DNA of 23,027 nucleotides from contig CAYVTI010000037.1 of the NCBI GenBank assembly GCA_964454545.1, positions 1 through 23,027 of the forward strand. Direction: 5' to 3'. Source of the stretch: JABCZZ01 sp964454545 (lineage in GTDB: Bacteria; Pseudomonadota; Alphaproteobacteria; Rickettsiales; JABCZZ01). A model generated the notes under the pieces. The model saw only the letters and a program-made list of their open reading frames with translations, made no database searches and was not told where the DNA came from. The position numbers and the translations under genes were made by a program. The first letter of the stretch is position 1, and every line of letters begins with the position of its first letter. Below are positions 13,865 through 21,974 of this stretch, in pieces.

Positions 13865-14683
13865 ATGAAAGGCCGCGTTCTTATCATCGCGGGCTCGGAT
13901 TCGGGCGGGGGCGCAGGAATTCAGGGCGATATAAAAACCGTGACCGCGCTCGGCGGTTATGCTGCGACCGCCATTACCGCGCTTACCGCCCAGAATACGC
14001 AAGGCGTATTCGGTATCCATGAAGTGCCGGAGGATTTCATTGCAAGCCAGATACGCTTAGTGCTGGATGACATAGGCGCGGACGTCATCAAGACCGGGAT
14101 GCTGCACAAGGCGTCGGTCATCAATACTGTGGCGGATGTGCTTGAGGATTACCCCGGTATTCCTCTTGTTATCGACCCGGTAATGGTTTCCACTTCCGGC
14201 GCGCCGCTTTTGCAGCCTGACGCCATTGAGCTATTGAAAAAAAGACTGATACCGAAAGCGGCGCTTGTCACGCCCAATGTGCCGGAGGCGAATCTTCTCC
14301 GGGAAGCCGGGAAGCCGGGAAGCCGGGAAATCAGGACCTCCGCAGACATGCGAATCGCAGGTGAAGCGCTCATCGCGCTTGGAGCCGGAAATGTCCTGGT
14401 TAAAGGAGGGCATCTTGAAGAGGACACCGTTACGGATATATTGGTGAGTAAGCTCCCCGGCTTCCCGGCTTCCCGGCTTCTGGAATTCTCAAGCGCCCGC
14501 ATCCACACTCCCCACACGCACGGCACTGGCTGCGCGCTGGCGTCAGCGATTGCCACCGGCATGGCGCAAGGGCTGCCGCTTCGGGATGCGGTGGAACGCG
14601 CAAGAAACTATGTGCAGGAAGCTATCCGGACCGCTCCCGGTTTCGGCAAGGGCCACGGCCCGCTTAATCATGGGTTACAGTAA
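13865..14683 (+). CDS. thiD: Hydroxymethylpyrimidine / phosphomethylpyrimidine kinase
   Basis: A 272-residue kinase of thiamine biosynthesis that phosphorylates HMP and HMP-P. The start MKGRVLIIAGSDSGGGAGIQGDIKT is the family N-terminus, so the ATG at 13865 is preferred over an upstream in-frame ATG at 13832 inside glmM. DVIKTGML, VIDPVMVSTSG, VTPNVPEA, VLVKGGH and the anion-hole motif HTHGTGCALASAIA are all present. Two stretches do not belong to the family pattern: EAGKPGSRE near residues 146-155 and LPGFPASR near 197-205. Both are encoded by 8-bp repeat arrays in opposite orientation. Catalytic motifs flank them intact. The gene is 7 nt after glmM and its 3' end overlaps the convergent gpmI by 9 nt. 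Confidence 0.94.
   Translation: MKGRVLIIAGSDSGGGAGIQGDIKTVTALGGYAATAITALTAQNTQGVFGIHEVPEDFIASQIRLVLDDIGADVIKTGMLHKASVINTVADVLEDYPGIPLVIDPVMVSTSGAPLLQPDAIELLKKRLIPKAALVTPNVPEANLLREAGKPGSREIRTSADMRIAGEALIALGAGNVLVKGGHLEEDTVTDILVSKLPGFPASRLLEFSSARIHTPHTHGTGCALASAIATGMAQGLPLRDAVERARNYVQEAIRTAPGFGKGHGPLNHGLQ
14299..14330. repeat. Octamer array (left arm) inside thiD
   Basis: Four perfect or near-perfect tandem copies of the 8-bp unit CCGGGAAG (the last ends in A). They encode EAGKPGSRE within ThiD. The array at 14453-14484 is its inverted partner. Confidence 0.85.
14453..14484. repeat. Octamer array (right arm) inside thiD
   Basis: Four tandem copies of CTTCCCGG, the reverse complement of the left-arm unit. 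The inner two are perfect and the outer two have mismatches. They encode LPGFPASR. The two arms are 122 bp apart and enclose the conserved VLVKGGH segment, so the mRNA could form a long-range stem. Confidence 0.8.
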
Positions 14684-16192
14684 ACTTTCCCCTGTCATCT
14701 CTTCCGGCTGCTTCAATCCCATGAGTGCGAGCACGGTCGGCGCGATGTCGGCAAGCCTGCCCTGTTTGATACTTAAACTTTTTCCTGCCAGCGCGCGTGA
14801 CGCAATAATCACCGGCACGAGGTTAAGCGTGTGCGCGGTATGTGGCTGGCGTGTGTCGTGGTCATGCATCTGCTCGACGTTGCCGTGATCGGCAGTGACA
14901 ATCATCGCGCCCTGCTGCTTCTCCACCGCCTGCCATACGCGGCCCAGGCAGCTGTCTACAGCCTCTACCGCCCTTGTCGCGGCTTCCAGGATGCCGGTAT
15001 GCCCCACCATGTCGCAATTGGCGTAATTCACGACAATGAAATCGAACTCGCCGCTTTCAATCGCCTCAACCAGTTTATCGGTCACGGCAAACGCCGACAT
15101 TTCCGGCTGCAGATCATAGGTTGCGACCTTGGGCGAGGGCACCAGTATACGCTTTTCGCCTTTGAACGGTTCTTCACGTCCGCCGTTGAAGAAGAAAGTA
15201 ACATGCGCGTATTTCTCGGTTTCGGCGATATGCAGCTGCTTCAGGCCATGTTTCTCAAGCAATTCCCCCAGAATATTTTCCAGCTTCTCAGGCATGAATA
15301 ACGCCTTCACAAAGCGGCTGAGATAGGTAGAATATTCCATCATGCCAAGCGCAGCGGAGAATTTTACCATTTTCCCGCGTGCAAATCCCCTGAACTCCGG
15401 ATCACATAACGCCAGCAGTATTTCCCGCGTGCGGTCGGCGCGAAAATTGGCCATCAGCAGGCCGTCATCATCCCGCATGCCCTTATAATCGCCGATGATG
15501 GCTGGCAGCACGAACTCATCGTTCGTGTCTGCCCTGTAACTTGCTTCCACCGCCTGTTCTATGGTTACGTGGCGCGCGCCGGCGGCCTCCGTCATGGCAT
15601 TATAGGCTAATTCGATGCGATCCCAGCGGTTGTCGCGATCCATCGCGTAATAGCGCCCGCTTACGGTCGCGAACACGGCTTGTGGGAAATCTTTTTTGAA
15701 TTCTGCAATAAACTGCAACGCGCTTTGCGGCGGCGTGTCGCGCCCGTCAAGAAAAACATGGATGAAAACTTTAATGCCCTCCGCATGCAGCAGCTTCGCG
15801 AGCATGGCCATGTGGGACTGGTGCGAGTGCACGCCGCCCGGCGAAAGCAGGCCGAGCAGATGGCATGCGCCGCCGGAAGCTTTGAGTTTCTCTGTAAATG
15901 CCAGCAGCCTGGGATTTCTGGCAAGCGCGCCGCTTTCAACCGCCTGGTCGATGCGCGGCAGATCCTGCATCACCACGCGGCCGCTGCCGATATTCATGTG
16001 CCCGACTTCCGAATTGCCCATCTGTCCCTGCGGCAGGCCCACTGCAAGCCCGGAAGCGTCCAGTAGCCCGTGCGGGAACTGCGCTTTCAGCATGTCAAGG
16101 ATCGGGGTATGCGCTTTTGCTACCGCGTTATTATGCGGGTTGGGATTCTCGCCGAACCCGTCAAGTATCGCGAGAAGCACAGGAACGGTCAT
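14675..16192 (-). CDS. gpmI: 2,3-bisphosphoglycerate-independent phosphoglycerate mutase
   Basis: A 505-residue cofactor-independent glycolytic enzyme that interconverts 3- and 2-phosphoglycerate. LLAILDGFGENP with metal ligand Asp11, and the catalytic serine loop GQMGNSEVGHMNIG (Ser61), are at the N-terminus. HVFLDGRDTPP, VSGRYYAMDRDNRWDR, NFRADRTREI, NYANCDMVGHTG and VTADHGNVEQM follow in the usual order. Length is normal for the Mn-dependent family. The start overlaps the phoU stop in an ATGA, so the gene is translationally coupled to phoU. In other alphaproteobacteria gpmI commonly follows rlmH directly. Confidence 0.96.
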   Translation of the reverse strand: MTVPVLLAILDGFGENPNPHNNAVAKAHTPILDMLKAQFPHGLLDASGLAVGLPQGQMGNSEVGHMNIGSGRVVMQDLPRIDQAVESGALARNPRLLAFTEKLKASGGACHLLGLLSPGGVHSHQSHMAMLAKLLHAEGIKVFIHVFLDGRDTPPQSALQFIAEFKKDFPQAVFATVSGRYYAMDRDNRWDRIELAYNAMTEAAGARHVTIEQAVEASYRADTNDEFVLPAIIGDYKGMRDDDGLLMANFRADRTREILLALCDPEFRGFARGKMVKFSAALGMMEYSTYLSRFVKALFMPEKLENILGELLEKHGLKQLHIAETEKYAHVTFFFNGGREEPFKGEKRILVPSPKVATYDLQPEMSAFAVTDKLVEAIESGEFDFIVVNYANCDMVGHTGILEAATRAVEAVDSCLGRVWQAVEKQQGAMIVTADHGNVEQMHDHDTRQPHTAHTLNLVPVIIASRALAGKSLSIKQGRLADIAPTVLALMGLKQPEEMTGESLL

Positions 16193-16860
16193 TGCGAGGC
16201 TTTCAGCACTTCTTTACTCGCCTGTTTCCCGGTGGTGACGTAATATACCGTGCGCGCAAGACTTGTCGCGTAATCAGCGATACGCTCGAAATTCTTGTTG
16301 GCGAAAATAAAATGGGTAATCGCCTCGACATTGGCGGGGTTCTTCTGCATATCTTCTTGCAGGGTCTTCAGTATATCGTGGTAAAGGTCATCCACCAGCT
16401 TGTCGCGCCGCCATACATCGGTCGCGAGTTTCGGGTCGCGTGTCTCGATGGAGATCAGCGCATCGCTGATCATCACGGTAATAATCTCCACCATTTTGCC
16501 AAGCGGTTCCATGATGGCGGCCGGGTGATAGTCGCCGAGCTTGAGCGATCGCTTGGTGGTGTTTTTCGCGAGATCCCCGGCATGTTCCAGATCGCTTGCG
16601 ATGGCAAGCGCCGAGGCGATGAAGCGCAGATCGTCGCCAATAGGGGCGCGAAATGCCAGCATGGTCATGGCCTGCTCGTTGATTACGCGGTCCAGCTCGT
16701 TGACCTTCTTGTCGAGCTCCTTGACGTGCTCCTTGTGAGCGTCGTCCTTGGCGGTGAGGGATTCGAGCGCGGCAACGATCATCTCTTTGATCAGTTCGCC
16801 CATCGAGAGAATAGAGCTGGTCAGCTGCTGGAGCTGCTCATTGTAGGATTTGAAAGTCAT
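16189..16860 (-). CDS. phoU: Phosphate-signalling regulator PhoU
   Basis: A 223-residue all-helical protein with two PhoU domains (about 1-105 and 115-210). They carry the repeated E/D-x-x-x-D metal-binding helices ELDKKVNELDRVINEQA and RRDKLVDDLYHDIL, and the motifs FIASALAIASDLEHAGDLAKN and FIFANKNFERIADYATSLART. PhoU normally tunes PhoR and the PstSCAB transporter, but no pst or pho gene is visible here. The ATG at 16860 is preferred. A GTG at 16908 extends the frame by 16 residues but lies inside the spacer of the likely promoter, upstream of its transcription start. It is followed by gpmI with a 4-nt overlap. Confidence 0.92.
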   Translation of the reverse strand: MTFKSYNEQLQQLTSSILSMGELIKEMIVAALESLTAKDDAHKEHVKELDKKVNELDRVINEQAMTMLAFRAPIGDDLRFIASALAIASDLEHAGDLAKNTTKRSLKLGDYHPAAIMEPLGKMVEIITVMISDALISIETRDPKLATDVWRRDKLVDDLYHDILKTLQEDMQKNPANVEAITHFIFANKNFERIADYATSLARTVYYVTTGKQASKEVLKASQ

Positions 16861-16897
16861 AGGTCTTAACGCCCGGTTTATATCTCGTAATTTATTC

Positions 16898-16925
16898 AGT
16901 ATATTCACAAGTATATTACTTGCAA
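16898..16925 (-). promoter_or_regulatory. Promoter of phoU-gpmI with internal palindrome
   Basis: On the minus strand TTGCAA (16925-16920) and TATACT (16903-16898) are separated by 16 nt. Transcription would start about 30 nt upstream of the phoU ATG at 16860. A perfect palindrome CAAGTA-TAT-TACTTG at 16908-16922 lies over the spacer and could be an operator. The -35 side reaches to within a few bases of the rlmH stop codon. Confidence 0.45.
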
Positions 16926-16928
16926 GCG

Positions 16929-17387
16929 CTACTCGCGGTGATAGGGATGATTGTTGAGGATGGTATGCGCGCGGTAAAGCTGCTCGGCAAGCATGCCGCG
17001 CACCAGCAGATGCGGCCAGGTCATTTTGCCTAAGGATAACATCAGCCCGGCTTTTTTTCTGATAGAATCATCCAGCCCGTCCGCGCCACCTATGATAAAC
17101 GCTATCGTCCGGTCGCCGTTATCCCGCCGTTTCTGAAGATATGCGGCAAACTGGGGGCTTTCCAGCTCCCTGCCTTTTTCATCGAGCGCTATGATATGAT
17201 CCGCATTCTCACAGGCGGGAAGCAGCAACCCTGCCTCCGCAGCCTTACGCTGTGGGGAAGAAAGCGGCTTCTTCAGTTCGAATTCGTGGAGTTTTATTTT
17301 CCAGGCCAGCCGTTTTGTATAGTGTTCGTACAGCGCAAGCTCCGGGCCGGACTTCAGTTTGCCGATAGCTGCGATGAGGATGTTCAT
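16929..17387 (-). CDS. rlmH: 23S rRNA pseudouridine-1915 N3-methyltransferase
   Basis: A 152-residue SPOUT methyltransferase that modifies pseudouridine 1915 in helix 69 of 23S rRNA. It shows MNILIAAIGKLKSGPE at the N-terminus, LDEKGRELESPQFA, the SAM-binding FIIGGADGLDD, LSLGKMTWPHLLVRGMLAEQLYRA and the hallmark C-terminus NNHPYHRE. Length is normal. The upstream region is pyrimidine-rich with no Shine-Dalgarno, and a hairpin ends 10 nt before the start. It is downstream of rsfS, the usual alphaproteobacterial neighbour. Confidence 0.96.
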   Translation of the reverse strand: MNILIAAIGKLKSGPELALYEHYTKRLAWKIKLHEFELKKPLSSPQRKAAEAGLLLPACENADHIIALDEKGRELESPQFAAYLQKRRDNGDRTIAFIIGGADGLDDSIRKKAGLMLSLGKMTWPHLLVRGMLAEQLYRAHTILNNHPYHRE

Positions 17388-17397
17388 GGAAGGGATA

Positions 17398-17440
17398 AGG
17401 GAATAGGAAAGATATAGGGGTATTTATATCCTTATTCCCT
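17398..17440. repeat. Hairpin in the rsfS-rlmH gap
   Basis: AGGGAATAGGAAAGATATA at 17398-17416 faces TATATC..CTTATTCCCT at 17425-17440. The outer 8 bp and inner 6 bp pair perfectly around a small bulge, with an 8-nt loop. It fills most of the 67-nt gap between rsfS and rlmH. It is AT-rich and has no T-tract on the transcribed strand, so it is more likely a leader or processing hairpin than a terminator. Confidence 0.5.
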
Positions 17441-17454
17441 CGCCCCTGCAATCC

Positions 17455-17793
17455 CTACATTACTGCTTCGGCCATAGCGGGCATGGCCCACATTTTTTCC
17501 AGGTTATACAGGTTGCGGGCATCTTGCCGGAACAGATGGATGATAATATTACCGGCATCCACTACTATCCAGTCGGTCGGGTCCCTGCCATCTGTCGGAA
17601 TATGCGCAAAACCCAGGGCGCGCAGTTTTTCAACGACGTGCTCTGCGAGTGCGGATAGATGTTTTTGGGATATGCCGGTAGCGACTATCATGTAGTCTGC
17701 CAGACTGCTTTTGCCTGTGAGGTCTATGGTCGATATATCCGAGGCTTTGTCGGCATCCAGTGTGGCCTCTATGATATTTTTCAGTTTATTCAC
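17455..17793 (-). CDS. rsfS: Ribosome silencing factor RsfS
   Basis: A 112-residue protein that binds L14 of the large subunit and blocks subunit joining under starvation. The family pattern is present: ASDISTIDLTGKSSLADYMIVATGISQKHLSALAEHVVEKL, followed by DGRDPTDWIVVDAGNIIIHLFRQDARNLYNLEKMW. It starts with GTG at 17793 without a clear Shine-Dalgarno; no closer start fits the family. It is first in the run rsfS-rlmH-phoU-gpmI, though phoU has its own likely promoter. Confidence 0.94.
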   Translation of the reverse strand: MNKLKNIIEATLDADKASDISTIDLTGKSSLADYMIVATGISQKHLSALAEHVVEKLRALGFAHIPTDGRDPTDWIVVDAGNIIIHLFRQDARNLYNLEKMWAMPAMAEAVM

Positions 17794-17854
17794 TTGAATG
17801 GTGCGATGGCTATTAGCTATTGTTAGTGCCCTCCCTTTCCTACTCTACAAGCTT

Positions 17855-17883
17855 ATTATGCCACAGAATTGACCAATTTCCAA
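17855..17883 (-). promoter_or_regulatory. Promoter of rsfS
   Basis: On the minus strand TTGGAA (17883-17878) and CATAAT (17860-17855) are 17 nt apart, giving a sigma70-like promoter that would start a transcript about 55 nt upstream of the rsfS GTG. Confidence 0.45.
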
Positions 17884-17885
17884 TA

Positions 17886-17914
17886 AAAAAGCCATTAATA
17901 AGCCGGATTTTTAG
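17886..17914 (-). terminator. Weak terminator candidate after glnD
   Basis: Downstream of the glnD stop on the minus strand, AAAAATCC faces GGCTTTTT with one mismatch across an 11-nt loop, followed by a short T-run. It has few G-C pairs, so it would be weak. It could also work in the opposite direction because the arms are A/T symmetric. Confidence 0.3.
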
Positions 17915-17926
17915 GGTGCTTCGGAA

Positions 17927-20644
17927 TCAGGCGCGCTTCAGCTTTTCCGTCGCGTTACTGGATAAAGCCTGGATCAGGCGGTCCTGAATCTGCTTTATCT
18001 TGCTCTCGTGGAATATTTTCATGCCGAATACATCCTTCACGTAGAAAACGTCCACTGCGCGTTCGCCGTAGGTGGTGATGTGAGCGGTCGAAATGGTCAG
18101 TCCCAGATCATGCAGCACATTGGTCACCATGTAGAGAAAACCAATACGGTCACGTCCGCTCACCTCGATGACCGTGTGGTTTGCGCTGATCCGGTTTTCG
18201 ATATAGACCCGTGGCGGCACCTTGAATACCTCCATGCGGCTGGGGTAGGGTAGGTGAACATGCGCCACATCCTTTGCCAGATCGATTCTCCCCTTGACCG
18301 CCTTTATCATAAGCTCCTCCATGCGCGCAAGCTTGTCCGGGCTGTCGAAGGCGGCGCCCTTGGCGTCCTGGATGTGAAACATCTGGATGGCGGTGCCGTC
18401 CTTGAGCGTGAAGATTTTGGCGCTTAAGATATTGGCGCCGGACAGGGCGATGGCGCCGGAGGTTTTGGAAAACAGTCCCGGGATGTCGTGCGTGCATAAT
18501 ATAATGTCGGTGATGGAGCGGAAGGCATCGCTCCGGGTGTCAAGCACCAGGGGGGCAGGCGAAGCTGCCGCCTCTTTCAGCAGCTTTGCGATCCGCATAT
18601 GCGTGCCGACGTCAAAATGCGCAGCGAAAGATTTGCCCACCTGATCAAGATATCTGTCCACATCCTCAGGTTTCCATTCAGGCAGGAGCCTTGCCAGTTC
18701 CCCGCGCACTCGGGTGGCCTCGATCTTGCTGTCCTGCCGGTCGCTTGCGCCCATCTTGTCTTCTGCTGCGTAATAAAGCTCGCGCAGCAGCGCGCCCTTC
18801 CAGCCGTTCCATACATTGGGCCCCACCGCGCGTATGTCGGCGACGGTGAGCAACAGGAGCAGGCGCAGGCGCTCAGGCGACTGCACCGCAGTAACGAAAT
18901 CCTCAATGGTCTTGCTGTCGCTGAGATCCCGCTTGAACGCTGTCCTGCTCATGAGCAGATGGTTGCGCACGAGCCATGCGCAGGTTTCGATCTCGTATTC
19001 GTCAAACCGGAAGCGTCTGGCGAGCTTGCGCACGACGACCTCGCCCAGCACCGAGTGATCGCCGCCACGGCCTTTGGCGATGTCATGGGTAAGCAGCGAT
19101 AGGAACAACACCCGCTTCGATTTGATCAGGTGGAAAATTTCGTTGGCGATCGGCATTTCTTCCTTATATTTCCCTTCGCCGATATTATAGAGAATGCCGA
19201 TGGCGAACAGCGTATGCTCGTCGACGGTGAACACATGGTACATGTCGAACTGCATCTGACTCGTGACCTTGCCGAAGTCCGGGATGAACCGGCCCATGAC
19301 GCCCGCGTCGCTCATGCGCCTGAGCGTGGGCTCCGGGTTGTGCTTTGAAAGTAATATATCCATGAACGCATCATTGGCTTCCTGATTGCGGCGCAGGCTG
19401 TTATCTACAAGCCAGAGGTGGCGCGTCACCAGCTGTATCGTATGCGGGTGGATGTCGAGATCGTTTTCATGCGCGACCTTGAAGAGCGTAATGAGCAGCA
19501 GCGGCTTCTTTTTGAAGGCGTCTTCCGAATCGACCGCGAGGCGCTCGCCGTCGAGATGGAAATCCCCGAGTGTCAGTGTGCGGTTCAGGAGTCCGCCTAA
19601 ACCAATGCGTGGCTTGCGCTTGCCGTTTTCCTCGAGCACTGCACACACGCTTCGCGTCAGGTTTCCGACGGTACGCGCCACCATGAAATATTCCTTCATG
19701 AAGCGCTCGACCGAGCGTGAACTGCTGTCGTCATTATATCCCATGATTTCGGCAATCGTGCGCTGCATGTCAAACGTCAGGCGTTCTTCCGCGCGCCCGG
19801 CGATGAGATGCAGGTGGATGCGTACCCGCCACAGGAAATCCTGCGCCATCATGAAGGATTTATATTCCTCTTCCGTCAGCACATGCAACTTCACCAGATC
19901 GGCGGTGGACGATATGCGGTAGATATATTGCGCGAGCCAGTAAAGGGTGTGCAAGTCACGCAGGCCGCCTTTTCCTTCCTTGATGTTGGGCTCAAGCGCG
20001 TAGCGCGAGTCGCCGCAGCGCTTGTGCCGCTCGTCGCGCTCGGAAAGCTTGGCCTCCACAAAGACGGGCGCGTTACTCGCGGACACATAATGGTCGAATT
20101 CCTTTTTGAATTTCCTGAACAGTTCCGCATTGCCGCAGATGAGTCTCGTATCCAGCAGGCTGGTGCGTATGGTGACGTCCTCCTTCGCCGCCCGCATGGT
20201 CTCATCGACGGTTCTTACCGCCTGCCCGATGGTGAGCCCCAGATCCCACAAGCAGTACATCATCCAGCTCGCGAATGCCTTGTCCTCGCTGTTTCTGGCC
20301 TTGTGCAGGAACAGCAGATCGACATCCGAGTAAGGAAACAATTCGCTGCGCCCGTAGCCGCCAACAGCAATGATGGAAAGGTTGCAGGATTTTGTGTGCG
20401 GTCTCGCGATTTCATCTATTATCTCTATGACGCTGTCCATGAGGTAAGCGGTCTCCGCGACAAAATTTTCCGACTTCGCGTTAAGCGCAAAACGATGCTT
20501 TATGGTTTCGCGCCCCTTGCGATAGGCTTCTTTGATAATCGGCATGGCGGCAGCGCGCAGCGCGTCAAGCGACTTCGCCTTCTTGATATCGCCGAGAATG
20601 GTTTTCTTATCGATAATGGAATCGGGGCTGTTTATCTTTGCCAT
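17927..20644 (-). CDS. glnD: PII uridylyltransferase / uridylyl-removing enzyme
   Basis: A 905-residue bifunctional nitrogen sensor that uridylylates PII when glutamine is low and removes UMP when it is high. The nucleotidyltransferase domain has GGYGRSELFPYSDVDLL (95-111, with Asp107 and Asp109 as metal ligands). A GlnE/GlnD helical region follows (EPNIKEGKGGLRDLHTLYWLAQ). The HD hydrolase domain has LLTHDIAKGRGGDHS near residues 515-530. Two C-terminal ACT domains, IILCTHDIPGLFSKTSGAIALSGANI and IEVSGRDRIGFLYMVTNVLHDLGL, bind glutamine. All catalytic residues are present and the length is normal. It is transcribed alone, divergent from the thioredoxin gene with a 44-nt gap. Confidence 0.97.
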   Translation of the reverse strand: MAKINSPDSIIDKKTILGDIKKAKSLDALRAAAMPIIKEAYRKGRETIKHRFALNAKSENFVAETAYLMDSVIEIIDEIARPHTKSCNLSIIAVGGYGRSELFPYSDVDLLFLHKARNSEDKAFASWMMYCLWDLGLTIGQAVRTVDETMRAAKEDVTIRTSLLDTRLICGNAELFRKFKKEFDHYVSASNAPVFVEAKLSERDERHKRCGDSRYALEPNIKEGKGGLRDLHTLYWLAQYIYRISSTADLVKLHVLTEEEYKSFMMAQDFLWRVRIHLHLIAGRAEERLTFDMQRTIAEIMGYNDDSSSRSVERFMKEYFMVARTVGNLTRSVCAVLEENGKRKPRIGLGGLLNRTLTLGDFHLDGERLAVDSEDAFKKKPLLLITLFKVAHENDLDIHPHTIQLVTRHLWLVDNSLRRNQEANDAFMDILLSKHNPEPTLRRMSDAGVMGRFIPDFGKVTSQMQFDMYHVFTVDEHTLFAIGILYNIGEGKYKEEMPIANEIFHLIKSKRVLFLSLLTHDIAKGRGGDHSVLGEVVVRKLARRFRFDEYEIETCAWLVRNHLLMSRTAFKRDLSDSKTIEDFVTAVQSPERLRLLLLLTVADIRAVGPNVWNGWKGALLRELYYAAEDKMGASDRQDSKIEATRVRGELARLLPEWKPEDVDRYLDQVGKSFAAHFDVGTHMRIAKLLKEAAASPAPLVLDTRSDAFRSITDIILCTHDIPGLFSKTSGAIALSGANILSAKIFTLKDGTAIQMFHIQDAKGAAFDSPDKLARMEELMIKAVKGRIDLAKDVAHVHLPYPSRMEVFKVPPRVYIENRISANHTVIEVSGRDRIGFLYMVTNVLHDLGLTISTAHITTYGERAVDVFYVKDVFGMKIFHESKIKQIQDRLIQALSSNATEKLKRA

Positions 20645-20688
20645 AACGCATTTTTAAGTTTATGAATGCATACTAAAGCAGGTTTCCG

Positions 20689-21234
20689 ATGATTCGTAAA
20701 ATACTAGTTGTAGTTATTCTGCTGCTGCTTAATCTCGTGGCGCTGTCCGGCGCCTATATGAACCGGCAGAGAATGAGTGCGCGCCCGCAGGCGCTTTCCG
20801 CCGCAGTGCCGGATTTTTCCTGGCAGGAATTCGACGGCAAGGCGCATGCCATAAAGGAACTGTCCGGCCATCCGGTTGTCATCCATTTCTGGGCGACCTG
20901 GTGCGGCCCCTGCCGCAAGGAGCTCCCCGAACTGCTTGAGACCGCGAAAACGCTTGGGAGTACCGTTACCTTCCTCACCATTTCTGGCGACGAAGACAAA
21001 GAAAAGACGGAAAAATATATCCGGCAGCTGCAGGAAAGAACGGGAACGGAGCATCTGAAGAACGTGGTTTATGCGTTTGATCCGGAGAAGAAAATATCAT
21101 TGGATATATTTCAGACAGCTGCCTATCCCGAAAGCATCCTCGTGGATGGAACAGGCCAGATGCGGCGTAAATTCGTGGGAGCCGCCAACTGGAACGACGA
21201 GGAAACGCTTGGTTATCTCAAGTCACTGAAGTAA
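20689..21234 (+). CDS. Membrane-anchored TlpA/ResA-like thioredoxin
   Basis: A 181-residue thiol-disulfide oxidoreductase. An N-terminal hydrophobic segment (about 4-23) tethers it to the inner membrane or serves as a signal peptide. The thioredoxin domain follows in the periplasm with active site WCGPC (Cys72 and Cys75) inside VVIHFWATWCGPCRKELPEL, and a cis-proline region AYPESILVDGTGQ. Such proteins usually reduce apocytochromes or periplasmic partners; the partner here is not evident. AGG about 8 nt upstream is a modest ribosome-binding site. The unknown membrane protein follows 10 nt later, so the two probably form an operon and may work together. Confidence 0.9.
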   Translation: MIRKILVVVILLLLNLVALSGAYMNRQRMSARPQALSAAVPDFSWQEFDGKAHAIKELSGHPVVIHFWATWCGPCRKELPELLETAKTLGSTVTFLTISGDEDKEKTEKYIRQLQERTGTEHLKNVVYAFDPEKKISLDIFQTAAYPESILVDGTGQMRRKFVGAANWNDEETLGYLKSLK

Positions 21235-21244
21235 CGGGGGACGC

Positions 21245-21973
21245 ATGCCGTTGAAGGGAAGGGACGGATCGAAGAACGGAAACGCTGGAGGAAAGAGCGG
21301 CGCACGCGATACCCATCCTAAAACAGCCCATCCTAAGGCAGAAAGCACGCTGAAGGAAACCTTTATCATTCCCGTGATAAATCCTGCGGAACTGGCTGCC
21401 CGAAGACAGAGACGCAACTATATCATCATTTCCTTCCTCATCATCGCCGCCGCGCTGAGTCCGCTGATCTACTGGGGGGTGTTGAAGGAAGAAAATATCG
21501 CGCAGGAAAGGGACAGGGAACGCCTGCGCGCCTATCTCTTCCCACGGGCGTTTCTTAACATCGAAGTGCCTGATGTGGCGCCGTTTGTCATACAGATTCC
21601 GGTACAGAACACCGGCCTTACGCCTGCCTACAACGTGCTCGTCCATTACTGGACGCAGATGACCGACTATCCTCCCGAACGCGGTTTTAAACCGGAATCC
21701 GGCAAGGATCGCTGGACCCGCAGCATGCGGATCGAGTCAGGTGGAGAAAACCGGAACATGATTGCGCTCGGCATCACTGATCCGGAGGAAATGAAGCAGG
21801 TGGTGCGCGACGTCAAGAAGGACACGGATACGGCCATCTATTTTGCGGGTACCATCAGCTACCGGGATATTTTCGGCGACAAGCACACCAGCGATTTCTG
21901 TCTGGGGTATCACGGCGTCGACGGCATCATGGCCGTTTTCTATGACTGCCCGCATCACAACAATGCGAATTAA
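21245..21973 (+). CDS. Single-pass membrane protein of unknown function
   Basis: I do not recognise this 242-residue protein. A Lys/Gly-rich N-terminal tail of about 58 residues ends in the basic stretch ARRQRR. One transmembrane segment follows (about 59-78, YIIISFLIIAAALSPLIYW), so by the positive-inside rule the tail is cytoplasmic and the remaining 165 residues are periplasmic. The periplasmic part begins with a charged helix (EENIAQERDRERL) and then looks beta-rich, with VQNTGLTPAYNVLVHYWTQM and TAIYFAGTISYRDIFGDKHTSDFCLGY, resembling an immunoglobulin-like beta fold. It has two cysteines near the C-terminus (FCLGYHG and YDCPHH), possible targets for the co-transcribed thioredoxin. A run of five G lies just before the ATG. 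Confidence 0.75.
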   Translation: MPLKGRDGSKNGNAGGKSGARDTHPKTAHPKAESTLKETFIIPVINPAELAARRQRRNYIIISFLIIAAALSPLIYWGVLKEENIAQERDRERLRAYLFPRAFLNIEVPDVAPFVIQIPVQNTGLTPAYNVLVHYWTQMTDYPPERGFKPESGKDRWTRSMRIESGGENRNMIALGITDPEEMKQVVRDVKKDTDTAIYFAGTISYRDIFGDKHTSDFCLGYHGVDGIMAVFYDCPHHNNAN

Positions 21974-21974
21974 A

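Noticed and set aside
14299..14484. CRISPR-like repeats in thiD
   Set aside because: Units are 8 bp, tandem without spacers, and translated in frame; this is not a CRISPR array.
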